Below are positions 1-9,679 of a stretch of 64,000 bases of DNA, piece by piece (position 1 is the stretch's first letter; the number at the start of each line of letters is the position of its first letter). The stretch lies in NCBI RefSeq assembly GCF_026236535.1, contig NZ_JAHTMW010000019.1, positions 88,375 through 152,374 of the forward strand, written 5' to 3'. The DNA comes from Streptomyces sp. SKN60. GTDB lineage: Bacteria; Actinomycetota; Actinomycetes; Streptomycetales; Streptomycetaceae. The notes under the pieces were generated by a model that was not told the DNA's origin, searched no databases, and worked only from the letters and a program-made list of their open reading frames with translations. Both the position numbers and the translations under genes were made by a program.

Positions 1-1075
<1,075 letters not shown>

Positions 1076-1245
1076 CGTCTCTCCCTGCGGCCCCGTGTCA
1101 TGTCCTGGAGCCAGGCTAGGCGCGGGCCCGCCGCCGTGCTTCTCGATTCCTGCCCACCTGTGGAAAACCCGATCGCGCCTGCTCGTCCCCCGGCGCCTGT
1201 GGACAACCGGGGGTGGGACGGGCGCCGCGTGCCATCCTTGGGGTT

Positions 1246-1716
1246 GTGGCGCCACCCACCCTCGACGACCTGGTCAGACTGCGGCGGGCCCGGGACATGA
1301 TGGACCGCGACTACGCGGAGCCGCTGGACGTCCCGGCCCTGGCGCGGGCCGCCCTGATGTCGCCGGGACACTTCCAGCGCAGCTTCCGGGCCGCGTACGG
1401 GGAGACGCCGTACAGCTACCTCATGACCCGCCGGGTCGAGCGGGCGAAGGCGCTGCTGCGGCGCGGCGACCTGAGTGTGACGGAGGTCTGCTTCGCGGTG
1501 GGCTGTACGTCGCTGGGGTCGTTCAGCACGAGGTTCACGGAGCTGGTCGGGGAGAGCCCGAGCGCGTACCGGGGGCGGAACCACGACGCGGGGGAGCCGA
1601 TCCCGGCGTGCGTGGCGAAGTTCCTGACCCGCCCGACCCGGGCCAGGCCTCCCGCCGCGGAGTCGGCGCCGGAACCGGTCAGGAACGGAGAAGCGGAAAG
1701 CCCGGCGCCCTCGTAG
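1246..1716 (+). CDS. AraC-family transcriptional regulator, short HTH-only form
   Basis: Small DNA-binding protein of 156 residues from the chosen GTG. It is mostly the double helix-turn-helix AraC domain (DVPALARAALMSPGHFQRSF followed by a second helix pair ending ESPSAYR), with no ligand-binding N-terminal domain and a basic/Pro-rich tail. Such regulators commonly control the neighbouring VOC gene, which begins 11 nt after its stop codon; the pair probably forms a regulator/effector unit. The start was placed at GTG 1246, with CATCCT 7 nt upstream and no ribosome site, consistent with a leaderless transcript. An upstream in-frame GTG at 1213 would add 11 residues. Confidence 0.85.
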   Translation: MAPPTLDDLVRLRRARDMMDRDYAEPLDVPALARAALMSPGHFQRSFRAAYGETPYSYLMTRRVERAKALLRRGDLSVTEVCFAVGCTSLGSFSTRFTELVGESPSAYRGRNHDAGEPIPACVAKFLTRPTRARPPAAESAPEPVRNGEAESPAPS

Positions 1717-1719
1717 CGT
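1714..1719 (+). promoter_or_regulatory. Leaderless -10 element of VOC gene
   Basis: TAGCGT followed by exactly 7 nt and then the ATG at 1727. It overlaps the end of the AraC gene, so the VOC gene may have its own leaderless transcript as well as read-through. Confidence 0.5.
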
Positions 1720-1726
1720 CGACGGC

Positions 1727-2146
1727 ATGAACAACACCATCAATCTCGCCCAGTGCTTCATCGCCGTCGACGACCACGACAAGGCGCTCGCCTTCTACCG
1801 CGACGCGCTCGGTCTGGAGGTCCGCAACGACGTCTCCTTCGAGGGCATGCGATGGGTGACCGTCGGCTCCCCCACCCAGCCGGACGTCGAGATCGTCCTG
1901 GAGCCGCCGCTCGCCGACCCGAACGCCCCCGCCGCCGACCGCCAGGCCGCGGCCGAACTCCTCGCCAAGGGCATGCTGCGCGGCGTCATCTTCCGCACCG
2001 ACGACGTCGACTCCACCTTCGAACGCGTCCGCGCCGCGGGCGGCGAAGTCCTCCAGGAGCCCATGGACCAGCCCTACGGCGTCCGCGACTGCGCCTTCCG
2101 CGACCCGGCCGGCAACATGCTCCGCTTCAACCAGCCCCGCGCCTGA
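1727..2146 (+). CDS. VOC (glyoxalase/bleomycin-resistance fold) protein
   Basis: 139-residue vicinal-oxygen-chelate protein. The N-terminal half begins INLAQCFIAVDDHDKALAFY and the C-terminal half ends DCAFRDPAGNMLRFNQ, the usual paired beta-alpha-beta-beta-beta modules. These small metalloproteins bind or modify electrophilic or antibiotic-like small molecules; the substrate cannot be told here. It sits directly after an AraC regulator that probably controls it. The start ATG follows a leaderless-type -10 and has no ribosome site. Confidence 0.88.
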   Translation: MNNTINLAQCFIAVDDHDKALAFYRDALGLEVRNDVSFEGMRWVTVGSPTQPDVEIVLEPPLADPNAPAADRQAAAELLAKGMLRGVIFRTDDVDSTFERVRAAGGEVLQEPMDQPYGVRDCAFRDPAGNMLRFNQPRA

Positions 2147-2166
2147 GGCGTGCCTGAGGCGTGCCT

Positions 2167-2520
2167 TCAGCCGGCTGAGACGGTGGCCCAGAGCGCGAGC
2201 CCGAGGAAGATCGGGAGGGCCACCGCCCCGGCGGCGAGGAAGCGGCCCGGCACGGTCAGCCGCCTCGCGGCGGGCGTGCAGGCCACGACCGCCGGCACCG
2301 CCACGGCGGGCAGCCCGGCCAGCGCGCCGCGCACCAGCAGCCCGTCGGTGGACTCGCCGCCGGCCAGCAGCAGGAGCGCCAGCAGGGCGAGCCAGTGCAG
2401 TACGAGCACGACGATCCCCCACACCACGCCCGCCGCGAGCGCGACGACCGTGCTCCCGCTCCGCGACCCCGGCGCCACCCGGCTCGGCCCGTACAACCGC
2501 GTGTACGTCTCGGCGTTCAT
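2167..2520 (-). CDS. Small integral membrane protein, tandem paralog A
   Basis: 117 residues with about four hydrophobic segments. It shares LAAGVVW, DGLL and a conserved block RRLTVPGRFLAAG..ALPI with the gene immediately upstream at 2547-2900, which is also 117 residues. The two are clearly a tandem duplication. Function unknown; no catalytic motif is visible. The ATG at 2520 lies 27 nt downstream of the paralog's stop codon, so the two are probably co-transcribed. Confidence 0.75.
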   Translation of the reverse strand: MNAETYTRLYGPSRVAPGSRSGSTVVALAAGVVWGIVVLVLHWLALLALLLLAGGESTDGLLVRGALAGLPAVAVPAVVACTPAARRLTVPGRFLAAGAVALPIFLGLALWATVSAG

Positions 2521-2546
2521 CGGCGCGCTCCCGGTGTCCACGTGCC

Positions 2547-2900
2547 TCAGCCCACCCATGCGTTCGTCCACAGCAGGAGGCCACCGGCGATCGGGAGGGC
2601 CGTCGTGCCCGCGAGCAGGAAGCGCCCCGGCACGGAGAGGCGCCGCCGCACGGACGGGGCGAAGGCCAGCAGGGTGGGGATGAGGAACGGGGCCAGCGTG
2701 ACCCCGGCCGCGTAGAGCAGCAGGCCGTCGTCGAAGTGTCCTGCGGCCGCGCCCCAGATCACCCCGATGAACACCAGCGACATCGGCGCGGCCAGCACCA
2801 GCAGCACCACCGCCCACACGACCCCCGCCGCGAGCGCGGCGGGGGTCTGCCGGCGTCGCGCCTCCGCCGCGGTCGCCTGCGCGTACGCCTCGCGATGCAT
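2547..2900 (-). CDS. Small integral membrane protein, tandem paralog B
   Basis: 117 residues, N-terminus basic and hydrophilic (AAEARRRQ), then about four hydrophobic segments. It has the same LAAGVVWAVVLLVL and RRRLSVPGRFLLAGTTALPI blocks as paralog A. It is the first gene of a two-gene minus-strand unit. No known function; bacterial gene pairs of this sort are often envelope proteins, but nothing here shows a role. Confidence 0.75.
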   Translation of the reverse strand: MHREAYAQATAAEARRRQTPAALAAGVVWAVVLLVLAAPMSLVFIGVIWGAAAGHFDDGLLLYAAGVTLAPFLIPTLLAFAPSVRRRLSVPGRFLLAGTTALPIAGGLLLWTNAWVG

Positions 2901-3001
2901 GTTCAGCTCCTGGATGGTGCGGGTTGGTGGAGGCCTTCATCCTTGCCGCGCCGCCGCGCAGGCTCCTGAGCACCGGCGCTCATCTTCCGGTGCCCGCGTA
3001 C

Positions 3002-3499
3002 TCACCCGAGTCGGGTCAGCCACTCGCGCACCGCGGTGTAGTCCGCGTCCGTGAGGCCCGTGTGCGGGTTGACGCGGTGGAGGAGGGTGGGGGCGGGGTG
3101 GTGGGTGCGGGTCCAGGTGCGGTCGGTGGGGGTGATCTCGTCGTCGAGCCAGACGTACGGGCGGCCGGCCGCCCATGCCGCGAGCGGGCGGGTCTTCCAG
3201 TGCAGCCCGCCCTCGGGCTCATCCTCGTCCTCGGGCTCGTCCTCGTCCGGCCAGTCGACGACCGGGAGGGGCGGCAGCCCGAGGCGCGGGGCCAGGACCT
3301 CGTTGGCCTCGGAGGTCCAGGTGGTCGCCCAGACCAGCTCGCCGCCGAGGGCCGCGAGCCGGGGGCCGTGGGACGGGTCCACGCGGTGGAGCAGGGGGTG
3401 GGCGTCCGGCGGGGGTTCCGGGGCGTAGGACGGGTGGGGGCCGGGGCCGCCGAAGGGGATCAGGGGGCCGTCCGCGTCGAGGAAGATCAGGGGGCGCAT
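3002..3499 (-). CDS. HAD-like hydrolase domain protein
   Basis: 165-residue single-domain protein. The N-terminus IFLDADGPLIPFGG carries the HAD nucleophile motif DxDG, WATTWTSEAN looks like motif II (Ser/Thr), and VWLDDE is a late acidic motif IV. This layout matches the HAD domain found in Swiss-Army-knife RNA repair proteins and many stand-alone actinobacterial proteins. It probably hydrolyses a phosphate ester; the substrate is unknown. An acidic low-complexity stretch (DEDEPEDEDEPEGG) lies in the middle. It is divergent from the MarR gene to its right. Confidence 0.8.
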   Translation of the reverse strand: MRPLIFLDADGPLIPFGGPGPHPSYAPEPPPDAHPLLHRVDPSHGPRLAALGGELVWATTWTSEANEVLAPRLGLPPLPVVDWPDEDEPEDEDEPEGGLHWKTRPLAAWAAGRPYVWLDDEITPTDRTWTRTHHPAPTLLHRVNPHTGLTDADYTAVREWLTRLG

Positions 3500-3555
3500 G
3501 GGGTCCAGCCTGGCAGCGGGTGGGTGGGGATCGTCCGCAACGGAACGGTTCGCCT

Positions 3556-3561
3556 TACCCT
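3556..3561 (+). promoter_or_regulatory. Leaderless -10 element of marR gene
   Basis: TACCCT, 6 nt, then the ATG at 3568, with no ribosome site. It fits the leaderless pattern repeated in this window. Confidence 0.4.
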
Positions 3562-3567
3562 GGCCGC

Positions 3568-4053
3568 ATGACTGCCATGGCGCCCACCCGGACCGAGCCC
3601 GATCTCTCCTACCTCCTCGATCACACCAGTCATGTGCTGCGGACGCAGATGGCCGCGCGGCTCGCCGAGATCGGGCTGACCGCGCGGATGCACTGCGTCC
3701 TCGTGCACGCGCTTGAGGAGGAGCGGACGCAGGCGCAGCTCGCCGAGCTCGGGGACATGGACAAGACGACGATGGTGGTCACCGTCGACGCGCTGGAGAA
3801 GGCGGGGCTCGCCGAGCGGCGGCCGTCCAGCAGTGATCGGCGGGCGCGGATCATCGCCGTGACCGAGGAGGGGGCGAAGGTCGCCGGGCGGAGTCAGAAG
3901 ATCGTCGACGAGGTGCACCGGGGGGCGCTGGGCGCGCTGCCGGACGAGGAGCGCGCGGTGCTGCTCAGCGCGCTGAACCGGCTGGTCACCGGGCATCTCG
4001 AAACGCCTGCCGAGGCGCCGCGCACCGCCCGCCGGGCACGGCAGAAGGCCTGA
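3568..4053 (+). CDS. MarR-family transcriptional regulator
   Basis: 161-residue winged-helix repressor. The recognition region is AQLAELGDMDKTTMVVTVDALEKAGLAERRPSSSDRRARII, with the typical DRR wing. MarR dimers respond to toxic phenolics or antibiotics and usually control an adjacent exporter. Here an MFS multidrug-type transporter starts 97 nt downstream on the same strand, with an inverted repeat in the gap that could be the operator. The ATG at 3568 was chosen because the MarR fold begins just after it; a longer GTG-initiated frame upstream is antisense to the HAD gene. Confidence 0.9.
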   Translation: MTAMAPTRTEPDLSYLLDHTSHVLRTQMAARLAEIGLTARMHCVLVHALEEERTQAQLAELGDMDKTTMVVTVDALEKAGLAERRPSSSDRRARIIAVTEEGAKVAGRSQKIVDEVHRGALGALPDEERAVLLSALNRLVTGHLETPAEAPRTARRARQKA

Positions 4054-4080
4054 CCGACCGGAACCCCGACCATCGATCCG

Positions 4081-4116
4081 AGATAGATGGTCTGCAACAA
4101 AACTATCTGCTAGCGT
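4081..4116 (+). promoter_or_regulatory. Candidate MarR operator and promoter of MFS gene
   Basis: AGATAG (4081-4086) and CTATCT (4103-4108) form an inverted repeat whose half-site centres are 22 bp apart, followed by a -10-like TAGCGT (4111-4116). The repeat would cover the -35 zone of the exporter promoter. The position suits MarR repression; binding is inference. Confidence 0.45.
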
Positions 4117-4150
4117 CCTACCTGTCGCCTCACCCGACAGGAGAACCGCC

Positions 4151-5578
4151 ATGCGCCCCTGGACCGCCCTCGGCGTCCTCGCCACCGCCCTCCTCATGAC
4201 CGTGCTCGACGGCAGCATCGTCACCGTCGCCATGCCCGCCATCCAGGCCGACCTGGGCTTCACCCCGACCGGACTCAGCTGGGTCGTCAACGCCTACCTC
4301 ATCGCCTTCGGCGCCCTGCTCCTGCTCGCCGGGCGCCTCGGCGATCTGCTCGGCCGGAAGCGGATGTTCCTCGCCGGGACCGGCGTCTTCACCGCCGCCT
4401 CGCTGCTCGCCGGCGTCGCCGCCTCCCCCGCCGTTCTGATCGCCGCCCGCTTCCTGCAGGGCGTCGGCAGCGCGATGGCCTCCGCCGTCAGCCTCGGCAT
4501 CCTCGTCACGCTCTTCACCGAGCCCCGCGAACGCGCCAAGGCCATCGCCGTGTTCAGCTTCACCGGCGCCGCCGGCGCCTCCATCGGCCAGGTCGCGGGC
4601 GGACTGCTCACCGACGCCCTGTCCTGGAACTGGATCTTCTTCATCAACCTCCCCATCGGCGTCGCCGCCCTGCTCCTCGCCGTCCCCGCGCTCCCCGCCG
4701 ACCGCCCAGCCGAAGCAGGGGGCCGCGCGGACGCGATCGGCGCCGTGCTGGTCACCTCCGGGCTCACCGCCGGCATCTACGCCGTCGTCACCATCGGGGA
4801 GTACGGGGCCGGTTCGGCCCGCACGCTCGGGCTCGGGGCGCTCGCGCTCGTCCTCCTCGCCGGGTTCCTGGTCCGTCAGGCGACCGCCGCGCAGCCCCTG
4901 ATGCCGCTGCGGATCCTGCGCTCACGGGCCGTCGCCGGGGCCAATCTGGTGCAGATGCTGATGGTGGCCGCGCTGTTCTCCTTCCAGATCCTGGTCGCGC
5001 TCTACCTGCAGAAGGTGCTGGGGTACGGCGCCGCCGAGACGGGTCTGGCGATGCTGCCCGCCGCGGTCGTGATCGGCGTCGTCTCCCTCGGCCTCTCGGC
5101 CCGGCTGATCGGCCGCTTCGGCGAGCGGAACGTGCTGCTCACCGGCCTCGTCCTGCTCGTCGGCGTGCTCGCCCTGCTCGCCCGGGTGCCGGTCCGCGCC
5201 TCCTACGCCGTCGACCTGCTGCCGGTGATGCTGCTCGCCGCCGGGTTCGGGCTCGCACTGCCCGCGCTCACCGGGCTCGCCATGTCGGGCGCCCGGGAGG
5301 CGGACGCCGGCCTGGCCTCCGGTCTCTTCAACACCACCCAGCAGATCGGCATGGCCCTCGGCGTCGCCGTCCTGTCCACCCTGGCCGCCTCACGCACCGA
5401 GTCACTCGCCGCCGCCGGACGGCCCGCCGCCGAGGCCCTGACCGGCGGCTACCACCTCGCCTTCGCCGTCGGCGCCGGACTGCTCGTCGCCGCCTTCGCG
5501 GTCGCCTTCACCCTCCTCCGCAAGCCGAAGCGGGAGAAGCCTGTCGGCCGGCCCAGCCAGGTGAGCGTCACCGTATGA
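4151..5578 (+). CDS. MFS drug exporter, DHA2 (14-TM, QacA/EmrB-like) family
   Basis: 475-residue proton-coupled efflux pump. The start shows LDGSIVTVAMPAIQADLG of TM1, then the motif A loop AGRLGDLLGRKRMF, and about 14 hydrophobic segments follow. It is likely to export toxic organic compounds or antibiotics across the plasma membrane. The ATG is preceded by AGGAGA. It probably forms a repressor-exporter pair with the upstream MarR gene. Its last 11 bp overlap the 3' end of the convergent helicase gene. Substrate cannot be predicted. Confidence 0.92.
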   Translation: MRPWTALGVLATALLMTVLDGSIVTVAMPAIQADLGFTPTGLSWVVNAYLIAFGALLLLAGRLGDLLGRKRMFLAGTGVFTAASLLAGVAASPAVLIAARFLQGVGSAMASAVSLGILVTLFTEPRERAKAIAVFSFTGAAGASIGQVAGGLLTDALSWNWIFFINLPIGVAALLLAVPALPADRPAEAGGRADAIGAVLVTSGLTAGIYAVVTIGEYGAGSARTLGLGALALVLLAGFLVRQATAAQPLMPLRILRSRAVAGANLVQMLMVAALFSFQILVALYLQKVLGYGAAETGLAMLPAAVVIGVVSLGLSARLIGRFGERNVLLTGLVLLVGVLALLARVPVRASYAVDLLPVMLLAAGFGLALPALTGLAMSGAREADAGLASGLFNTTQQIGMALGVAVLSTLAASRTESLAAAGRPAAEALTGGYHLAFAVGAGLLVAAFAVAFTLLRKPKREKPVGRPSQVSVTV

Positions 5579-7634
5579 GCGCGGGCGGCAGCGCCTCCCC
5601 GTGGACCACGTCGAGCCGGGACACCGCGCGGGTCAGCACCACGTACAGCCGGTGCAGCCCGCGCGGCTCGGCGGCCACGATCGCGGCGGGCTCCACGACC
5701 ACCACGTGGTCGTACTCCAGGCCCTTGGCGAGCGAGGCCGGGACGACTGAGACCCGGCCGGAGACCCGGTCCGAGAGGTCGAGCCGCTCCGCCAGCGCGG
5801 CCACCGCCCCGTCCGCCGCGATCACGCCCACCGAACCCTCCTCCGCCAGCGCCGCCCGTACCGCCTCCGCCACGCCCCCGGCCACGTCCGCGGTCTGACG
5901 TATGGCCACCGCCCCGCCCGCACGCAGTGAACGCCCGGCCGGCACCCCGGCGCCCAGCTCCGGCAGCAGCCGGTTGGCGAGCTCGACGACGGCGGCCGGG
6001 ACCCGGTAGCCCGTGGTCAGCGGCACCAGTGCCGCGTCCGGTTTGCCGAGATGGGCCAGCTGCTCGGGCCAGTCCCGGGCCGCCCACGGGGTGGTGCCCT
6101 GCGCCAGGTCGCCGAGCACGGTCAGCGAACCGAAGTCCGCCCGGCGCGCGATGGCCCGGCACTCCATCGGCGACAGGTCCTGCGCCTCGTCGACGACGAC
6201 ATGCCCGTAGCTCTCGGGGCGCTCGATCAGCCCGGCGAGTTCGTCGAGGAGGACGAGATCGGCGGCGCTCCAGCGGGCGCTGCGGTACGAGCGCGGGGGC
6301 TTCACCCAGCGGATCGCCGCCCGCTCCTCGGACGAGAGCGAACCACGCGAACCGAGCGAACCGCCGTTCCACCGCTCGTCGTCCGGGTCGGTCAGGAAGG
6401 CGGCGAGCACCTCCTCCGGGGTGGTCCTGGGCCAGCAGGCCTCGACGGCCGCCGCCACCGGCCGGGCCCGCTCGATCCGCCGCACCCAGGCCCCGCCCTG
6501 CGGCCCGGCCCGCCGCTCGGCGCGCAGCTGGAGGGAGCGCACGATCCGGGCCCGCACCCGCTCCCGGCCGGTCGCGTAGGGCGGGGCCTCCTCCCGTACG
6601 TCCGCGACGATCCGGGCCAGTTCGGCGGCGGGCACCCGCCAGCGGTACGAGTCGTCCGGCACCGTCACGTCCCCGGCGGGCGCGGGGTCCACGCGCGCGT
6701 ACAGCGCGCGGCGCAGCACCCCGGCCATCCGGGCGTCGTGCTTGACCCGGGCCGCGGCGGCGCCGTCCTCGGCGCGCACCTCGTGCCGGGCGATCTCCTC
6801 GCCGATCGTGGACTGGCGCACCCCGGTCTCGCCGAGCGCGGGCAGCACCTCGGAGATGTAGGAGAGGAAGGTGCGGTTGGGGCCGAGGACGAGGAGTCCG
6901 GAGCGCCGCAGGCGCTGCGGATGCGTGTAGAGGAGATACGCGGCACGGTGCAGGCCGACGGCGGTCTTGCCGGTGCCGGGGGCGCCCTGCACACAGATCG
7001 ACGCGGCGGGCCCGGACCGCACGAGATCGTCCTGCTCGGGCTGGAGCGTCGCCGCGATGTCCCGCATCGGGCCCACGCGCGGGCGCTCGATCTCCCCGGC
7101 GAGGATCCCGCTCACCGCACTCGCCGCGCCCTCGCCGGTGCCACCAGGACCAGGGTCCTCAGCAGGACCAGGGCCCCCGGCCAGATGCTCGTCCTCCAGC
7201 GCCGTCAGGTCCTCCGACGCGCCCACACTGCCCGGTGCCCAGCCGAACCTCCGCCGCCTGACCACGCCCTGCGGATCCTGCGGTCCCGCCTGGTAGTACG
7301 CGCGGGAGACCGGCGCCCGCCAGTCGACGACGAGCGGCGGCGCGGCCGGATGCTCCGCGACCCGGCGCCGCCCGATGTGGTGCACCTGCCCGTCCTCGCG
7401 GTCGAGCCGGCCGAAGAACAACGGCCCCGGCGGCATCTCCCGGAAGACCTTGGCACGGCTGCGCAGGTGGTACACGAGGATCTCCGCGTCGGCCCCGGAC
7501 GCGGCGGTGTCCTCACCTATGACCACCTGCTCCTCGACGTCCTCGGTCATCCGGACGAGGGCGGCGCGGCAGGCGTCGTGGTGGGCACGCTCCCGTTCGA
7601 GAGCCTGGTCGAGGTCGTGATGCAGGAGCTTCAT
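5568..7634 (-). CDS. HelD-type RNA-polymerase-associated helicase/ATPase
   Basis: 688-residue superfamily 1 ATPase of the actinobacterial HelD/HelR class, which removes stalled RNA polymerase from DNA and in some Streptomyces protects against rifamycins. The N-terminal arm (1-60) looks coiled-coil. Walker A GAPGTGKT is at about 217-224, the DEAQDLSP Walker B is mid-protein, KGLEYDHVVVVEP is motif V and YVVLTRAVSRLDVVH is motif VI. An Ala/Gly/Pro insert lies near 150-175. The ATG at 7634 follows TATCGT by 6 nt, so it is probably leaderless. A palindrome covers the promoter and a TetR gene lies just upstream, suggesting local repression. No rifamycin-associated element was recognised upstream. 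Confidence 0.88.
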   Translation of the reverse strand: MKLLHHDLDQALERERAHHDACRAALVRMTEDVEEQVVIGEDTAASGADAEILVYHLRSRAKVFREMPPGPLFFGRLDREDGQVHHIGRRRVAEHPAAPPLVVDWRAPVSRAYYQAGPQDPQGVVRRRRFGWAPGSVGASEDLTALEDEHLAGGPGPAEDPGPGGTGEGAASAVSGILAGEIERPRVGPMRDIAATLQPEQDDLVRSGPAASICVQGAPGTGKTAVGLHRAAYLLYTHPQRLRRSGLLVLGPNRTFLSYISEVLPALGETGVRQSTIGEEIARHEVRAEDGAAAARVKHDARMAGVLRRALYARVDPAPAGDVTVPDDSYRWRVPAAELARIVADVREEAPPYATGRERVRARIVRSLQLRAERRAGPQGGAWVRRIERARPVAAAVEACWPRTTPEEVLAAFLTDPDDERWNGGSLGSRGSLSSEERAAIRWVKPPRSYRSARWSAADLVLLDELAGLIERPESYGHVVVDEAQDLSPMECRAIARRADFGSLTVLGDLAQGTTPWAARDWPEQLAHLGKPDAALVPLTTGYRVPAAVVELANRLLPELGAGVPAGRSLRAGGAVAIRQTADVAGGVAEAVRAALAEEGSVGVIAADGAVAALAERLDLSDRVSGRVSVVPASLAKGLEYDHVVVVEPAAIVAAEPRGLHRLYVVLTRAVSRLDVVHGEALPPALIR

Positions 7635-7640
7635 GACACG

Positions 7641-7669
7641 ACGATACCCGGAGAACGTTACTCAGTAAC
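7641..7669 (-). promoter_or_regulatory. Helicase promoter with TetR-type palindrome
   Basis: On the minus strand TTACTG (7668-7663) and TATCGT (7646-7641) are 16 bp apart and place the transcript start at the ATG. GTTAC (7657-7661) and GTAAC (7665-7669) form a perfect inverted repeat with a 3-bp centre lying on the -35 element, the expected geometry for a TetR repressor site. Confidence 0.55.
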
Positions 7670-7708
7670 ATTTTTTACCCGGTCAGTTTCGCCGCCTCGC
7701 GCGCCCCG

Positions 7709-8350
7709 TCAGTACGGCAGGCCCTCCGCGAGGCGCCGGAACGCCTCCCGCGTCGCCGCCTCCGCGTCCGGCAGCAGCTCCGCCACCCGCTCCCCCGCCT
7801 CGACCCGCCGCACGTTCTCGTGCGCCAGGACCCGCAGCACCGCCACGATCTGCGCCGCCGCAAGCCGCGCCGCCAGGGAGTCCGCATCTCCCGAGGCTGC
7901 GCCCGAGCCGCCGCCCAGCGCCGCCGCGAGGGCCTCCTCCGAACGGCCCTGGTACGCGGCCATGCGGGCGACCAGCGCAGGAGTGCCGTACAGCAGGCGC
8001 AGGAAGGCGAGGACCCGCGGATCGTCGTTCAGCCCCGTCACCGGGTCGCGGCGGGCCAGCCCCGCGAGGACGTGGTCGCGCAGGGCCGCGAGCGGCTCGG
8101 CGCCCGCCGCCCGCGCGGCGGCCACCACGCGGGCCGGCTCGTCCTCGTGGTCGGCGAAGCGATAGAGCGCCAGGTCCTCCTTGGCCGGGAAATAGCGGAA
8201 CAGCGTCGGCTTCGACACCTCCGCCGCCGCCGCGATCTCCGCGACCGACACCGCGTCGAAGCCGCGCTCCAGGAACAGCTCGACGGCCGTGTCCGAGAGC
8301 GTCTGCCGCGTCCGCTCCTTCTTCAGCTCCCGAAGCCCGCTCACGGTCAC
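7709..8350 (-). CDS. TetR-family transcriptional regulator
   Basis: About 213 residues. The N-terminal TetR HTH is clear: TRQTLSDTAVELFLERGFDA then SVAEIAAAAEVSKPTLFRYF followed by KEDL. The C-terminal ligand domain is Ala-rich and not assigned. The gene precedes the helicase gene on the same strand with 74 nt between; the palindrome in that gap is its likely target. Several GTG codons are in frame (8374, 8356, 8350, 8344); 8350 was chosen because GAAGGGG lies 5 nt before it. Ligand unknown. Confidence 0.85.
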   Translation of the reverse strand: MTVSGLRELKKERTRQTLSDTAVELFLERGFDAVSVAEIAAAAEVSKPTLFRYFPAKEDLALYRFADHEDEPARVVAAARAAGAEPLAALRDHVLAGLARRDPVTGLNDDPRVLAFLRLLYGTPALVARMAAYQGRSEEALAAALGGGSGAASGDADSLAARLAAAQIVAVLRVLAHENVRRVEAGERVAELLPDAEAATREAFRRLAEGLPY

Positions 8351-8394
8351 GGTCACCCCTTCACACGCTCGCACGCGTTCTCACACGCTCTCGA

Positions 8395-9645
8395 TCAGAA
8401 GATGTCCATGCTCCACGGTCGCCGCGACGTGCGCAGCAGCAGGTCCGCCCGCGCCGCCGCGCCGGCCGCCGGCTCCTCGATCCGGCCGAGGGCGGCGAGC
8501 CGTACCGCCGACTCGTCGCCGAGCGCCAGCGTCGCCAACTCGGCCACGTCCAGGACCAGGTCGGGCGCGGCGGTGGTCGGGACGCAGCTGCCACCCGCCG
8601 GGGAGGCATCGAGCCGGTAGCGCCCGTTCGCGTAACCGGCCGCGTCCTGCACCTCCAGGACGAGGGCGCCCTCCGTCGCGTACGTCCGCGGCTCGAACAC
8701 CTTCGGTACGTCCAGGATCCGCAGCCACACCATGTCGGCGTGGGTGAGCACCTGCGCGGCGCGCGGGTCGGGCAGCAGCAGCGGGAGGACGTCGTCCGGC
8801 GCGCGGTAGCCCGTACGCACCTTGGTGACCCAGTCGACGGAGCAGACGAAGCGCCACAGGGCGCGCTCGGCGGCCGGCGTGACCGCGATCAGATCGCGCA
8901 CGGTCGCCGTGTTGACCGGCTGCTTCTGGTCGCTCCACTTGTCGTCGGTGGTGTACGCGACATAGCCCTCGACCTCGCCGACGGCGGACCGGTAGATCGC
9001 GTAGAACGGCTCGGTCCACGGCTGGGCGTGGTACGCGTTTCCGGTGCCGAGGTCCCAGCCGCGCGGCGTCCGGTCGGTGATCCCGGCGCACTGCGCAGCG
9101 AACCGGCGGTGCAGCTCCGGGCCCTCCTTGCGGATCTCGGCGGCGTCGGAGAAGTCGATCCGCCCGCCGCCGTCCTCCGCCGACGGCCCCGACCAGTGGC
9201 GGTCGAGCCCGGAGCGGGTCACGTCGACCAGCCATTCGGTGGCCCAGCTGGCGACGCCGAAACCGAACCGTCCGTAGATCGGGTACTCGGCGGCGATCAG
9301 CGTCGCGCAGGCGTCGCCCCGCTCCTTCGCGAGCGCCAGGTCGTCCGCCATCATCCGGCTGAGCAGGCCGCGCCTGCGGTGGGTCGCGGCGACGGTGACC
9401 GCGCTGACCGCGTTCGCGGCGAGGTCCGCGCCGCCGACCGTGGACAGCTTCTGGTCGAAGGAGTGGAAGGTGGCCACCATCCGGCCGCGGTCGAACGCGC
9501 CGAAGGTACGGGAGAGGTCGGTGTGCGGCAGCCGGTCGGCGACCTCCTCATCCGCGACCACCGGTGGGCTGAGGAAGCCGCCCCGCTTGGCCACCAGCCA
9601 CGCGTGGAACTCGGACTCGTCGATCGCACGCACCTCAAGGCTCAT
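8395..9645 (-). CDS. Eis-like GNAT N-acetyltransferase
   Basis: 416-residue protein with the Eis architecture: an N-terminal GNAT domain with an acetyl-CoA loop (THRRRGLLSRMM, about residues 90-101), a second GNAT-like half, and a C-terminal sterol-carrier-type domain. The chain ends in MDIF; the terminal Phe carboxylate is part of the Eis active site. Eis proteins acetylate aminoglycosides or other amines at several positions. It may contribute to intrinsic resistance, which is inference. It is convergent with nothing close and lies downstream of a repeat block. Confidence 0.88.
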   Translation of the reverse strand: MSLEVRAIDESEFHAWLVAKRGGFLSPPVVADEEVADRLPHTDLSRTFGAFDRGRMVATFHSFDQKLSTVGGADLAANAVSAVTVAATHRRRGLLSRMMADDLALAKERGDACATLIAAEYPIYGRFGFGVASWATEWLVDVTRSGLDRHWSGPSAEDGGGRIDFSDAAEIRKEGPELHRRFAAQCAGITDRTPRGWDLGTGNAYHAQPWTEPFYAIYRSAVGEVEGYVAYTTDDKWSDQKQPVNTATVRDLIAVTPAAERALWRFVCSVDWVTKVRTGYRAPDDVLPLLLPDPRAAQVLTHADMVWLRILDVPKVFEPRTYATEGALVLEVQDAAGYANGRYRLDASPAGGSCVPTTAAPDLVLDVAELATLALGDESAVRLAALGRIEEPAAGAAARADLLLRTSRRPWSMDIF

Positions 9646-9679
9646 CCTTCGAGGCTATGCGGGCGCGCCGGGCCGCCGC

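Noticed and set aside
2924..3571. Plus-strand frame across the HAD gene
   Set aside because: Antisense, Val/Gly/Arg-rich, no ribosome site; the HAD motifs are on the minus strand.
7620..7710. Rifamycin-associated element upstream of the HelD-type gene
   Set aside because: No such inverted repeat was recognised; the only clear palindrome is of TetR type.
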